64,000 nucleotides of DNA from a virus. The notes below the pieces were generated by a model. It was given only the letters and a program-made list of their open reading frames with translations. It was not told the DNA's origin and did not search any database. The translations under genes and the position numbers were made by a program. The stretch spans positions 1-64,000 of IMG/VR virus record IMGVR_UViG_3300005613_000011, one strand, 5' to 3'. Shown here piece after piece: positions 14,255-21,431 of the stretch. Every line of letters starts with the position of its first letter. Positions within the stretch are counted from its first letter, which is position 1.

Positions 14255-15121
14255 TCACTTTTTTGAAGATTTTAAGATATTTATTCTGTCAGTTAATATT
14301 TTTATCTTTTCTTCAAGTAATATCATATCAAGAGCGGCTTTGTAATAATAATTTGGAGTAGAACATATAAAATTGTCGCTGTGTTTTGTAGATGTAAGAA
14401 ATCTTGAAATCACACCTAGTACTTTATTGTTTCTGTTGAGTATAGCTCCGCCTGACATACCATGAGCACCGCCTCCAGAAAACCAGATTTCAAATTTTGA
14501 GATATTACATATGTGGCCCTTGACTGCAAACTTCCTTATCTTTCCATCTATACTTCCTGGGAAACCCACTATCCAGGCATCTTCCATGAATTTAGTATTT
14601 GCGAAATCATAAACCGGATATTCTCTTTCTGACTTAAATCTTAATATTGAAACGTCTACGTTTTTGAACGACATAACGTGTTCGCCTGGTTGATCGTCTA
14701 TTGTTATCTCTGATGCTTTTTCCATCACGATATGTTTTGCTGTAACAACATAATAATATCCGTTTTGCCTTGCTGCGATAAACCCACTTCCAGATCTGGT
14801 CAATTTATACCTAAATGCTCTTGGTATTATTGTATCTCCAGAATCGTCTTTAATTGGGGCCAAATCTTTGATGTCAATAGGATTTATTGGAGATATAGTT
14901 TTTGGTTTAGTAGCGGGTTGAGTTGTCGATTTTTGGGGATTTACATAATAAATTTGATCTACGTAACCTGCTGTTTTCACAAATAGTATTCCACCTATTT
15001 CTGGAACGTGTGGAGATGTTGGAGGAAGGATAGTAAGATTTTCAGTATATATAGAAATAGGCTTAGTAGAGGAACAACCTATTAATAAAAAAATAATAAA
15101 AATTGATAATTTTTTGCTCAT
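14255..15121 (-). CDS. Secreted lipoprotein with trypsin-like serine protease domain
   Basis: Starting at the internal ATG (15121) gives MSKKLSIFIIFLLIGCSSTK, a textbook lipoprotein signal with lipobox LIGC, so Cys16 would be acylated. After a Pro-rich linker the S1/HtrA-type catalytic triad is visible: His130 in VVTAKH, Asp156 in NVDVSILRF, Ser223 in GMSGGAIL. There is no PDZ domain; the protein ends in a short coiled coil (LLEEKIKILTDRINILKS). The predicted place of action is the host envelope, facing out of the cytoplasm. Roles could include superinfection exclusion, envelope remodelling or processing of secreted factors (inference). It stands alone on the minus strand. Confidence 0.82.
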   Translation of the reverse strand: MSKKLSIFIIFLLIGCSSTKPISIYTENLTILPPTSPHVPEIGGILFVKTAGYVDQIYYVNPQKSTTQPATKPKTISPINPIDIKDLAPIKDDSGDTIIPRAFRYKLTRSGSGFIAARQNGYYYVVTAKHIVMEKASEITIDDQPGEHVMSFKNVDVSILRFKSEREYPVYDFANTKFMEDAWIVGFPGSIDGKIRKFAVKGHICNISKFEIWFSGGGAHGMSGGAILNRNNKVLGVISRFLTSTKHSDNFICSTPNYYYKAALDMILLEEKIKILTDRINILKSSKK

Positions 15122-15165
15122 TCTTTTTCTCTTTTTATTATCGGCAATTATAGTTAAAAATCTCA

Positions 15166-15861
15166 TTGGGTGTTGAAATTAATTGGTATAAAGAAGCAAT
15201 GGGAATTTGGGAAGATATAGAAGAACACGGAACTGGTGGACCGTCTGAAGTAGAAAAAGAGTACCTGTTAAAATACAAAGACATAGAAAATATGTCTGAA
15301 GAGGAAATAGAGAAGATGTTGCAGGATAGAAGGAACATGAGTTTTCTAAGGGAATTTTACAGGAGAGAGAAGTTTATAGATGAATTTTCCTGGTCTGTCC
15401 CTTCAAAAGAAGCGGTAGAAAAAATAAAAGAGTTTATAGGTAACGACAAAATCTTGGAGGTTGGTTCAGGATATGGACTGTGGGCTAAACTATTGATCGA
15501 TGCCGGAATAAACCTACATGCTACGGATCCACTTAACTGGACTGAATATTACAGATGGCATCCTTCTAAAAAGAAATTCACACCTATAGAACCAATATCT
15601 AACGTTGAGGCTATTAAAAAATATCCTGGCTATAATGTTTTGATGATGAGTTGGCCTACATACGATGATCCAATGGCACTAGATTCATTGAGAGAATTTA
15701 AAGGAGACAAGTTAATTTATATCGGAGAAGGGAGGTGGGGTTGTACTGGATGCGAAAAATTCCACGAATTATTGAGCAAAGAATGGGAAGAAGCAGGATT
15801 CGTAAATATTCCTCAATGGGAGGGAATACACGATTACTTGTCTTTCTTTGTCAGGAAATAG
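15166..15861 (+). CDS. NWYK-leader SAM-methyltransferase-like protein
   Basis: About 227-231 residues. KILEVGSGYGLWAKLLIDAG followed by INLHATDPL is a Rossmann motif I plus acidic motif II of class I SAM-dependent methyltransferases; VLMMSWPTYDDPMAL could be the motif IV strand. The annotated TTG at 15166 lacks a Shine-Dalgarno. If translation starts at the ATT at 15178 (GGGTG about 6 nt upstream), the product begins (M)NWYKEAMGIW, matching the NWYK leader of two other small proteins here. Substrate unknown. The stop abuts the stop of the convergent gene with no gap. Confidence 0.6.
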   Translation: MGVEINWYKEAMGIWEDIEEHGTGGPSEVEKEYLLKYKDIENMSEEEIEKMLQDRRNMSFLREFYRREKFIDEFSWSVPSKEAVEKIKEFIGNDKILEVGSGYGLWAKLLIDAGINLHATDPLNWTEYYRWHPSKKKFTPIEPISNVEAIKKYPGYNVLMMSWPTYDDPMALDSLREFKGDKLIYIGEGRWGCTGCEKFHELLSKEWEEAGFVNIPQWEGIHDYLSFFVRK

Positions 15862-16476
15862 TTAAGCATCATTATCTGTATATTCTTCAATTTTTGGTTC
15901 GTCTGGGATGTCTTCCTGGCAGATAATTGTTTCTTTCCCTCTTACTCCTAATTTTCTGACGAAGTTCCACCTTTTGTGTACGGGATTGAAATCCGACCAG
16001 TCATGAGATGGATTAATATTATGTTCTGTTACCTTATTTGCTAACACTTCTGCTAGTGCTGCTGACATTCTTCTCGTTCTGTCGCATTCTTCTTCTACTA
16101 CTATTTCTACGGTGAAAAAATGGGAGTTATTTATATACCCGTCCCAAGTTACATTGAAGGGTTGCCATTCTCCTTGGTATTCTGTAGTTACTCCTTCGTG
16201 AACGCCTTGCTCGAATACTGCTCTTTCTGTTGATCTGCCAAGACTATCCCAAATGAAATCTCCGTCATCGTTTTCTACTCTGTAAACGACTCCATTTACA
16301 ATTACACTTGCCCATTCTCCGTCTGCTCCTGTAAATTCAACTTTTTCTGTATCCCATACCGTTATTACAGAGGAAGAGGCAAGTATCTTGGTCTCTCCAG
16401 TAGGCCAATATCCATTATCCCAATATTGATATGACCAATATCCGTTCGCCCAATATCCTAAATATGTAATTGCCAT
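15862..16476 (-). CDS. Putative tail-associated protein with Tyr/Trp-rich N-terminus
   Basis: This 204-residue protein is the last gene of the minus-strand fibre cassette. The first 25 residues are an aromatic repeat (YLGYWANGYWSYQYWDNGYW). A beta-rich domain follows (VITVWDTEKVEFTGADGEW, VEIVVEEECDR), then a charged tail. The start is tightly coupled to the upstream fibre gene's stop. Location suggests a fibre or adhesin accessory. No family recognised. Confidence 0.55.
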   Translation of the reverse strand: MAITYLGYWANGYWSYQYWDNGYWPTGETKILASSSVITVWDTEKVEFTGADGEWASVIVNGVVYRVENDDGDFIWDSLGRSTERAVFEQGVHEGVTTEYQGEWQPFNVTWDGYINNSHFFTVEIVVEEECDRTRRMSAALAEVLANKVTEHNINPSHDWSDFNPVHKRWNFVRKLGVRGKETIICQEDIPDEPKIEEYTDNDA

Positions 16477-16478
16477 GA

Positions 16479-17567
16479 TTAAGCCAATGTACTTGCTGTT
16501 CTATTTCCTTCGGTATCGTGTGTGACTGTCACATCTGTCGTAGCCCCGTCTCTTGCCTTAAATGTAACTGTAGATCCTGATACTTCTGCTTCTCCGAAGA
16601 GTGCTGCCATAATTGCTTTTAATGCTCTCGAAACTACGATTCCGTCTGTTGTTACTGTGTCAAGCCCGGTTGCTGATAATGAATATCCTGTTTTGTCAGA
16701 CACTACAGTTACTGATCCAACAGAACCCTCAACATTACCTTCAACATTACCCTCGACATTACCCTCAACATTACCAGATACAGATCCTTGTATATCCGCA
16801 TTGATATCGAAAGTTCCACCAGTAGCATATAAACCCATGTTGGTTGAGCCGTCGAGATATAATCCGTCAGTCGATCCATACACGTAAAAACCGGTAACAC
16901 CTATCGCGTAGATGCCTTCAGTACTCCCTTCGACTCGCAGGCCGGCACCACCTGCTCCATCTATCCGCACGCCATGCGTTGATCCGTCAATATCAATACC
17001 TGGTCCTCCAATATTGTCAATATCAATTGCTCCACCAGCCGCATTCGCGGTTATAACGAGTTCCCCGTCAATATCAATACCCGGTCCTCCGATATTATCA
17101 ATGTCAATTGCTCCACCAGCAGCATTCGCGTTTATAACGAGCTGTCCAAGGCTTAGTGTATTGCCTCCTGTACCATTAAGCATTGTCTCAAAATTATCGG
17201 CAGCAGTTACATCTCCGGAAATTGCCACAATATCAGCAGGAAGATTACTAATAGAAATCCCGTCCCACCAATATATTTCTCTGGTTAAAACCGTATCTGT
17301 TATAGCAACTCCACCACCAACCTGATTAAAATAAGTAACATAGACTAATTGATTTGCTGTAAGCGTAGCTGGAATAGTGGCTATGTATTGATAAGAGTTA
17401 GCTGGTGTTTCAGTAGCGGGTATATCATAATTTGCCCAGTCAGCTACCACCATTGGGTCATCATATGATTCTGTTGTCGTATCCCAATAGTGACCGGAAG
17501 CATTATTTAATGTAACATATAATGTATCTCCAGTAGAGGTATGTCTATATGGAGGAAAATCTGCCAT
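16479..17567 (-). CDS. Tail-fibre-like repeat protein
   Basis: This 362-residue protein begins with a beta domain (TGDTLYVTLNNASGHYW...QYIATIPATLTANQLVYV). A repetitive shaft follows: AGGAIDIDNIGGPGIDIDG occurs twice, then short Gly-rich beta turns and four NVEG repeats (GNVEGNVEGNVEGNVEG). The last ~50 residues share a pattern with the C-terminus of the 18204-18836 protein (KARDGATTDV..D.EGNRT.ST versus RGRDGTTTVF..DEGDRTVST). This layout is typical of trimeric phage fibres or adhesins. A Shine-Dalgarno AAAGGG precedes the ATG. Confidence 0.65.
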   Translation of the reverse strand: MADFPPYRHTSTGDTLYVTLNNASGHYWDTTTESYDDPMVVADWANYDIPATETPANSYQYIATIPATLTANQLVYVTYFNQVGGGVAITDTVLTREIYWWDGISISNLPADIVAISGDVTAADNFETMLNGTGGNTLSLGQLVINANAAGGAIDIDNIGGPGIDIDGELVITANAAGGAIDIDNIGGPGIDIDGSTHGVRIDGAGGAGLRVEGSTEGIYAIGVTGFYVYGSTDGLYLDGSTNMGLYATGGTFDINADIQGSVSGNVEGNVEGNVEGNVEGSVGSVTVVSDKTGYSLSATGLDTVTTDGIVVSRALKAIMAALFGEAEVSGSTVTFKARDGATTDVTVTHDTEGNRTASTLA

Positions 17568-17587
17568 AATTCACCCTTTCTATTTTA

Positions 17588-17936
17588 TAAAGGTGTCTGA
17601 GAAAACCTCCATCCTTGTGGTGGGGGTAATTCTCCTAAAATAATTAAAGGTTTTTCTTTCTTTTGTCGATCTATAATATAGTTAAACAGCTTTTTTATAA
17701 CCAAATAGAGTAGATGGTTTTAAAACATAAATCCTTGTTTTGAGTAAAACTCGTTAAAAGGTTCGAAAATATCTCTGAAAACCAAAGAGATAAATTTTAC
17801 TGCTAAAACTACGGTTGGAACGACCGAAAGTAAAGCCTTTGGAGAGAATATAAGACTAATTTTGTTTAATATTTTTAACATCTTTAGCTATCTCTATGAA
17901 TTAGGAATCCTCTATACTTGTCGTATAGGAGGTTCA
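17588..17936. mobile_element. Non-autonomous IS605-like element with orphan guide-RNA-like end
   Basis: This stretch has no gene. One border has GTCTGAGAAAACC and a hairpin (CCTCCATCC/TGGTGGGGG) matching the solo end at 10149. The other ends GAATTAGGAATCC plus a hairpin (CCTCTATAC/GTATAGGAGG) plus GTTC, the layout I associate with right ends of TnpB elements. Internal stems include TATCTCT/AGAGATA and CGGT/ACCG. It sits inside the fibre operon and its right border supplies or abuts the stop codon of the 17934-18185 gene. Identity as an element is inferred from borders. An RNA function is speculative. Confidence 0.5.
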
Positions 17937-18185
17937 AAAAGGTGTAACATTTAAATCACTTATATCTTCCACTAATGTCTTAAGGCTTGTATATGCTGCA
18001 ACTATGTCGCTGCTTTTATCTCCAACCTTGGAGAGAAAACCGGCTTTCCCGCCACTATTTTTAGCTAAATCTTTTAGTTGGTCAATCGCAAAATTGCATT
18101 GTCTAACTGCTTTTGTTATAATATTGATTGCTTTTCTTGTCGTAATTTCATCTTCCGTTTCTATAAGATTTACTAATTTAGCCAT
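17934..18185 (-). CDS. Small helical protein of the fibre cassette
   Basis: This 83-residue protein, MAKLVNLIETEDEITTRKAI, is then mostly helical (NIITKAVRQCNFAIDQLKDL). The ribosome-binding region (AGAAAGGTTAAATTATG) closely matches that of the gene at 17567. The TGA stop coincides with the border of the IS605-like element, so the native C-terminus may have been altered. Possible fibre-assembly helper (context only). Confidence 0.55.
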   Translation of the reverse strand: MAKLVNLIETEDEITTRKAINIITKAVRQCNFAIDQLKDLAKNSGGKAGFLSKVGDKSSDIVAAYTSLKTLVEDISDLNVTPF

Positions 18186-18203
18186 AATTTAACCTTTCTG
18201 TTT

Positions 18204-18836
18204 TTAAGTGATTGTACTTACTGTTCTATCTCCTTCGTCTGTTACTTTTCCTTGGAATACAGTAGTTGTTCCATCTCTTCCTCTGACTGTCCAAACTCCT
18301 GTTGCCGTATTATAGCTTGAAGTTCCTCCAGTGATTGCTACTATAACCTCTATTGCTTTTTCTAGTGTTAAGCTTCCGCCAGTAGAATCTATATTACTTG
18401 ACATTATGTCTGATGGTAGTCCTGTTATCTGGTCACTGATAGTCTCCAGCGTATCACCGGAAGTCGCGTCGTATAGATATGCAGTTACGTCTACGTCTGT
18501 ATCAGCGGCATTAGGAGATAATATTCTGAGTATTACCTCCTCGTTTGCCGGGACAGGAAATTGGGAAGTCCAGATAGCGGAACGCACTTCTGTGCCAAAT
18601 GTGACTATTTGTGGAGAAGGCTGTATTGTCTGCCCACCTACAGTAATTACTAATTGGAAATCTCCTCCTGATCCATCCAGGTTGTCACTTCCGTCGCCAA
18701 GTTTTATGTAGCCCTGACAGATTGTGGCGTTAGATGCGTCTGGTGTATCTGTCAGTACTGTGACTAGAGTAGTCAGATCCAATGGTGAACCTGGTCCTGC
18801 TCCTGCATTACGTTCTGTGTCAAATTCAGTTATCAT
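18204..18836 (-). CDS. Beta-rich fibre-cassette protein
   Basis: This 210-residue protein begins MITEFDTERNAGAGPGSPLD. The beta-sandwich-like body (DFQLVITVGGQTIQPSP, VPANEEVILRILSPNAADTD) and a C-terminal module (about 160-210) are shared in pattern with the fibre protein at 16479. The ATG follows the previous stop directly (TAA-ATG). Probable structural or adhesin role. Confidence 0.55.
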   Translation of the reverse strand: MITEFDTERNAGAGPGSPLDLTTLVTVLTDTPDASNATICQGYIKLGDGSDNLDGSGGDFQLVITVGGQTIQPSPQIVTFGTEVRSAIWTSQFPVPANEEVILRILSPNAADTDVDVTAYLYDATSGDTLETISDQITGLPSDIMSSNIDSTGGSLTLEKAIEVIVAITGGTSSYNTATGVWTVRGRDGTTTVFQGKVTDEGDRTVSTIT

Positions 18837-20195
18837 TTACGATCTCCAGTTACGTGGCTTATAATCTCTTGCCGGTAATCCTGCTGTTATGTACCCTGGT
18901 ATTGAGTCTGTAATATCGATCTTTTGCTTTCTGCCAGCGGCCAGATCTGTTAAACCATAATTCCTATCTTCGTTGGCCGTCGTGTCAGCGTTGTCTATGT
19001 AGCCAATCACTCCGGAGATGACGCGGGTCGATTTACCCCGAATGGTGTCATCGACGGTCGCCGGATAATGAAAGTCAGTTCCATTATCACTGTAAAAGCA
19101 ATACGGGTCATGGGTTCGAACGTCACCATCTATTCCATAGCTAGAATTATTTGTAATCCGGCATCCAACCAGCATCGCTCCTGTATTGGTATAGACTCCA
19201 ATGGTGTTATTATCCGCAACACAATTGGTCAGACCGCATCCATTGTCAAACGAATAACCCCTGTCGTTTTCAAACGCAACGCAGTTGCTGCCATTTGTCA
19301 TCTTCATCGCAAAGCCGTGCGAGGCATTATTATATGCGACACAACCGAACATCGATGACCCATAAATGTTGCCGAATCCATGACCGCTGCCGTGGTCGTA
19401 GGCCCGGCAGTTTATCATTGACGAATATTGGATCAGTCCCGCACTGTACGGGCGGCCGAAGCCGTGTGCCGCGCCGGCGGACGCGACACAGTTGACCAGC
19501 GAGCAATATCGCAGCGTCTGTCCGGACGCCCACGCCTCGTCAGTCGTCTGCGTGACGTGGATGTTCCGGAACTCTAAAGCATAACGCAATCCTGTTTGGG
19601 CGAATCCCGTTACAGCCTTGTCGTTTCCGTCCAGTACCGCCTCCGTCCCATCTTCCGTCCACGAGGAATTAACGCCGACGAACTCGATGGGATTCGAGTA
19701 GCTGCCGTCGGTCTCTAAATAGACCCCAGGAGTTGACCTGGCCGCCAGTGTATCAACACTGGTAGGATCACCAGCCCCACCCCCCGCATCATCATTTGTC
19801 ACTCCTTCTGCTACCAATATATCATCCTCAGTATAGCCATCGTCCAGCCATACTAAGACCAGATCATCTGCACCAAGACTCCCCGTCATATCATTCGCTT
19901 CTACAACGATTCCCTGCCAAGTTGACCCCGCGTCTTTGTTATGGACAACATCTTCAATTCCCCAGGCACTCACATCCGTCCCATTACAATCTATCAAGAC
20001 AAGGCGAGACAGGTCGCCGGTCCCCTTGATATAAAGCGCGTCGCCTGCGGCCAGTGCGGTGGCGTTTGACGTCCCGCGCATCGCCGCCTGGAGGCCCGCC
20101 GGGCCGGTGTAAACGTCGCCGGAACCGTCGCCGTTCTTGTCGCCCGTTGCGTCACTGTACGCCGCTTCCAGGTCGAGATAATACGTGTCTGTCAT
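18837..20195 (-). CDS. Right-handed beta-helix tail-spike-like protein in a GC-rich island
   Basis: This 452-residue protein has regular Asn/Gly/Cys-containing coils (SLVNCVASAGAAHGFG, SMFGCVAYNNASHGFA, LTNCVADNNTIGVYT, LVGCRITNNSSYGID), typical of pectate-lyase-like parallel beta-helices found in phage spikes. The C-terminal ~100 residues match the pattern of the 57299-58291 protein (GCRITN...TRVISGVIGY versus TRITNGVTGY; AAGRKQKIDI versus AAGRRKEIEI). DNA coding for the N-terminal two thirds is visibly GC-rich compared with the AT-rich surroundings, suggesting recent acquisition or domain swapping. Overlaps the upstream gene by ATGA. Confidence 0.75.
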   Translation of the reverse strand: MTDTYYLDLEAAYSDATGDKNGDGSGDVYTGPAGLQAAMRGTSNATALAAGDALYIKGTGDLSRLVLIDCNGTDVSAWGIEDVVHNKDAGSTWQGIVVEANDMTGSLGADDLVLVWLDDGYTEDDILVAEGVTNDDAGGGAGDPTSVDTLAARSTPGVYLETDGSYSNPIEFVGVNSSWTEDGTEAVLDGNDKAVTGFAQTGLRYALEFRNIHVTQTTDEAWASGQTLRYCSLVNCVASAGAAHGFGRPYSAGLIQYSSMINCRAYDHGSGHGFGNIYGSSMFGCVAYNNASHGFAMKMTNGSNCVAFENDRGYSFDNGCGLTNCVADNNTIGVYTNTGAMLVGCRITNNSSYGIDGDVRTHDPYCFYSDNGTDFHYPATVDDTIRGKSTRVISGVIGYIDNADTTANEDRNYGLTDLAAGRKQKIDITDSIPGYITAGLPARDYKPRNWRS

Positions 20196-20563
20196 TGTCT
20201 AATCTCTGGTGTTAGTGTTTTTAATGTTATCCCGTGTTTCTCACAAAATTTTGTTATGTCGATTACTTTTCCGTCCCTCGCTGCTTTAATGACGGGGATC
20301 AGGTCATTTTTTTCCACAGTAAATATTTCTTGTGGTTCCGGTTCAGTAGGAAGCGGAGTCTGATCGAACCTACATTCGATTAGTTTGGAATCACCAGGAG
20401 GAATACATCTGAAAAACTTACAGTTTATAAAAGTTAAGTTTTTTCTTTCCGAAAAGCAGGGACTGTCAGGTTCTGGCCCAATAAGTACCGAGTTTGTAAT
20501 AGTGTCGCTTGATTTGAGATGTTTCTCTAAACATCTCAAGCTTGTTCCTGTATATTTAGTCAT
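20192..20563 (-). CDS. Hypothetical first gene of the fibre cassette
   Basis: This 123-residue protein begins MTKYTGTSLRCLEKHLKSSD. The middle SERKNLTFINCKFFRCIPPG looks like a single beta-helix rung, and a C-terminal helical part is EKNDLIPVIKAARDGKVIDI. The stop overlaps the start of the beta-helix gene (ATGA), so translation is coupled and the product may be an anchor or chaperone for that spike (inference). Confidence 0.55.
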   Translation of the reverse strand: MTKYTGTSLRCLEKHLKSSDTITNSVLIGPEPDSPCFSERKNLTFINCKFFRCIPPGDSKLIECRFDQTPLPTEPEPQEIFTVEKNDLIPVIKAARDGKVIDITKFCEKHGITLKTLTPEIRQ

Positions 20564-20679
20564 AATTTATTTTTCAATTAAGATTAGAAAAATCCTTTGT
20601 TTATGAATATAAAATTCACCTTCTAACTTTTTTTTCGATATTTTTCGTTTTTTTCTATAAATGTGTTTAGCTTTTTTGG

Positions 20680-20687
20680 TATATTAT
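20680..20687 (+). promoter_or_regulatory. Putative promoter of the structured RNA
   Basis: TATATTAT, a good -10, lies 6-8 nt before the first paired bases of the RNA candidate, exactly where a start site would be expected. No convincing -35 is present. A TATAAAT further upstream (20655) recalls a T4-late-type box. Confidence 0.4.
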
Positions 20688-20692
20688 GCCGA

Positions 20693-21109
20693 AATTGACT
20701 AATAGAAAGTTCCGTAGAGGAAATAAGAAATTGAATAACTGTTGATATTTTGCCGTGCTAGGCCATAATCTTCCAAGTTCCATCGCTGTAACGAACGCTG
20801 AAGGATGTCAGGTTTCATTCAATTCCTCAAGGACTCACAATCAGAGAATGGAGTCTATTTAGTGAAACCAAGTGGTATAAAAGGCCACCGGAATTGCGGA
20901 GTCCTACCAGGATGATTGTAAGGCAAGCTCCTGGATGGCATCTACAGCGCAACAGCTTAGCGGGTTAATAACCGTCAAAGCGAACGTCCCGTAACCTTAC
21001 GATTAGCTAAATAGTCGTTGCAAAAACCGCTCGATCATACACATTCTTCACGTTCCATAGAGGAGCGTGCGCCTCTTCGCCATTATTGGCGATTATCACC
21101 TAGTCAATT
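20693..21109 (+). ncRNA. Large structured RNA candidate, class unknown
   Basis: This is a gene-free stretch with higher GC than its surroundings. Hand folding gives a closing helix AATTGACTA (20693-20701) with TAGTCAATT (21101-21109). Inside are AATTGAAT/ATTCAATT, TTCC/GGAA, GCC/GGC, GTTC/GAAC, AGGACTC with GAGTCCT, CCAGG/CCTGG, a helix joining GCAAC..UUAGC with GCUAA..GUUGC around smaller hairpins (GGTT/AACC, CGTA/TACG), and CGCCA/TGGCG. ACAATC with GATTGT would cross the AGGACTC helix, a possible pseudoknot. It does not show tmRNA, RNase P or clear group I core sequences. Size and closing stem recall large phage RNAs such as ROOL or GOLLD, but I cannot assign it. Confidence 0.6.
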
Positions 21110-21150
21110 AGTTTTCGTCTTTAAAGTTTTTCATGGTTTCGTCAGATAAT

Positions 21151-21196
21151 TGTACCGCCGAAGGCGGTACAAGCGGAGTTTTTGCGAAGCAAAAAC
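21151..21196. repeat. Two tandem perfect hairpins with GAA loops
   Basis: TGTACCGCC-GAA-GGCGGTACA (21151-21171) and GTTTTTGC-GAA-GCAAAAAC (21178-21196) are perfect 9-bp and 8-bp stems with the same loop. The core C-GAA-G is the known unusually stable mini-hairpin, able to form in single-stranded DNA or RNA. They lie between the RNA candidate and the MNWYK gene. They could be a terminator-like or replication-related element. Confidence 0.6.
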
Positions 21197-21245
21197 GAGC
21201 ATATTTAACAAGGATAATATATTTTTTTATTAGTATATTTATACT

Positions 21246-21431
21246 ATGAACTGGTACAAATTCTCTACATACTACGACTACTTAAGGAAATATCCTGTGA
21301 CTACAGAAAATATCAGACAACTAGTAGAAGAAGGGGAGTTACCAGAAGGTTATTATTTCGTAAAAAATAGTGGTACTTGGTCTGTCTATTCCCCAGAAGG
21401 AACACTAGTTTCAATGAACTACCCAAGTTAA
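21246..21431 (+). CDS. Small MNWYK-leader protein
   Basis: This 61-residue protein begins MNWYKFSTYYDYLRKYP, continues with VTTENIRQLVEEGELPEGYY and ends in a small beta part (GTWSVYSPEGTLVSMN). TATACT lies immediately before the ATG, so the mRNA may have almost no leader. Its stop (TAA) overlaps the stop of the convergent tnpB on a TTAA palindrome, so the last residues may come from the inserted element. Function unknown. Confidence 0.55.
   Translation: MNWYKFSTYYDYLRKYPVTTENIRQLVEEGELPEGYYFVKNSGTWSVYSPEGTLVSMNYPS

Noticed and set aside
20693-21109. Group I intron, tmRNA or RNase P RNA
   Set aside because: A stretch reading AATTGCGG and an ATAGTC recall group I core pieces, but the paired P7 partner, splice-site context and flanking exons are not found. 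tmRNA ends and tag frame and the RNase P GAGGAAAGUC core are also absent.
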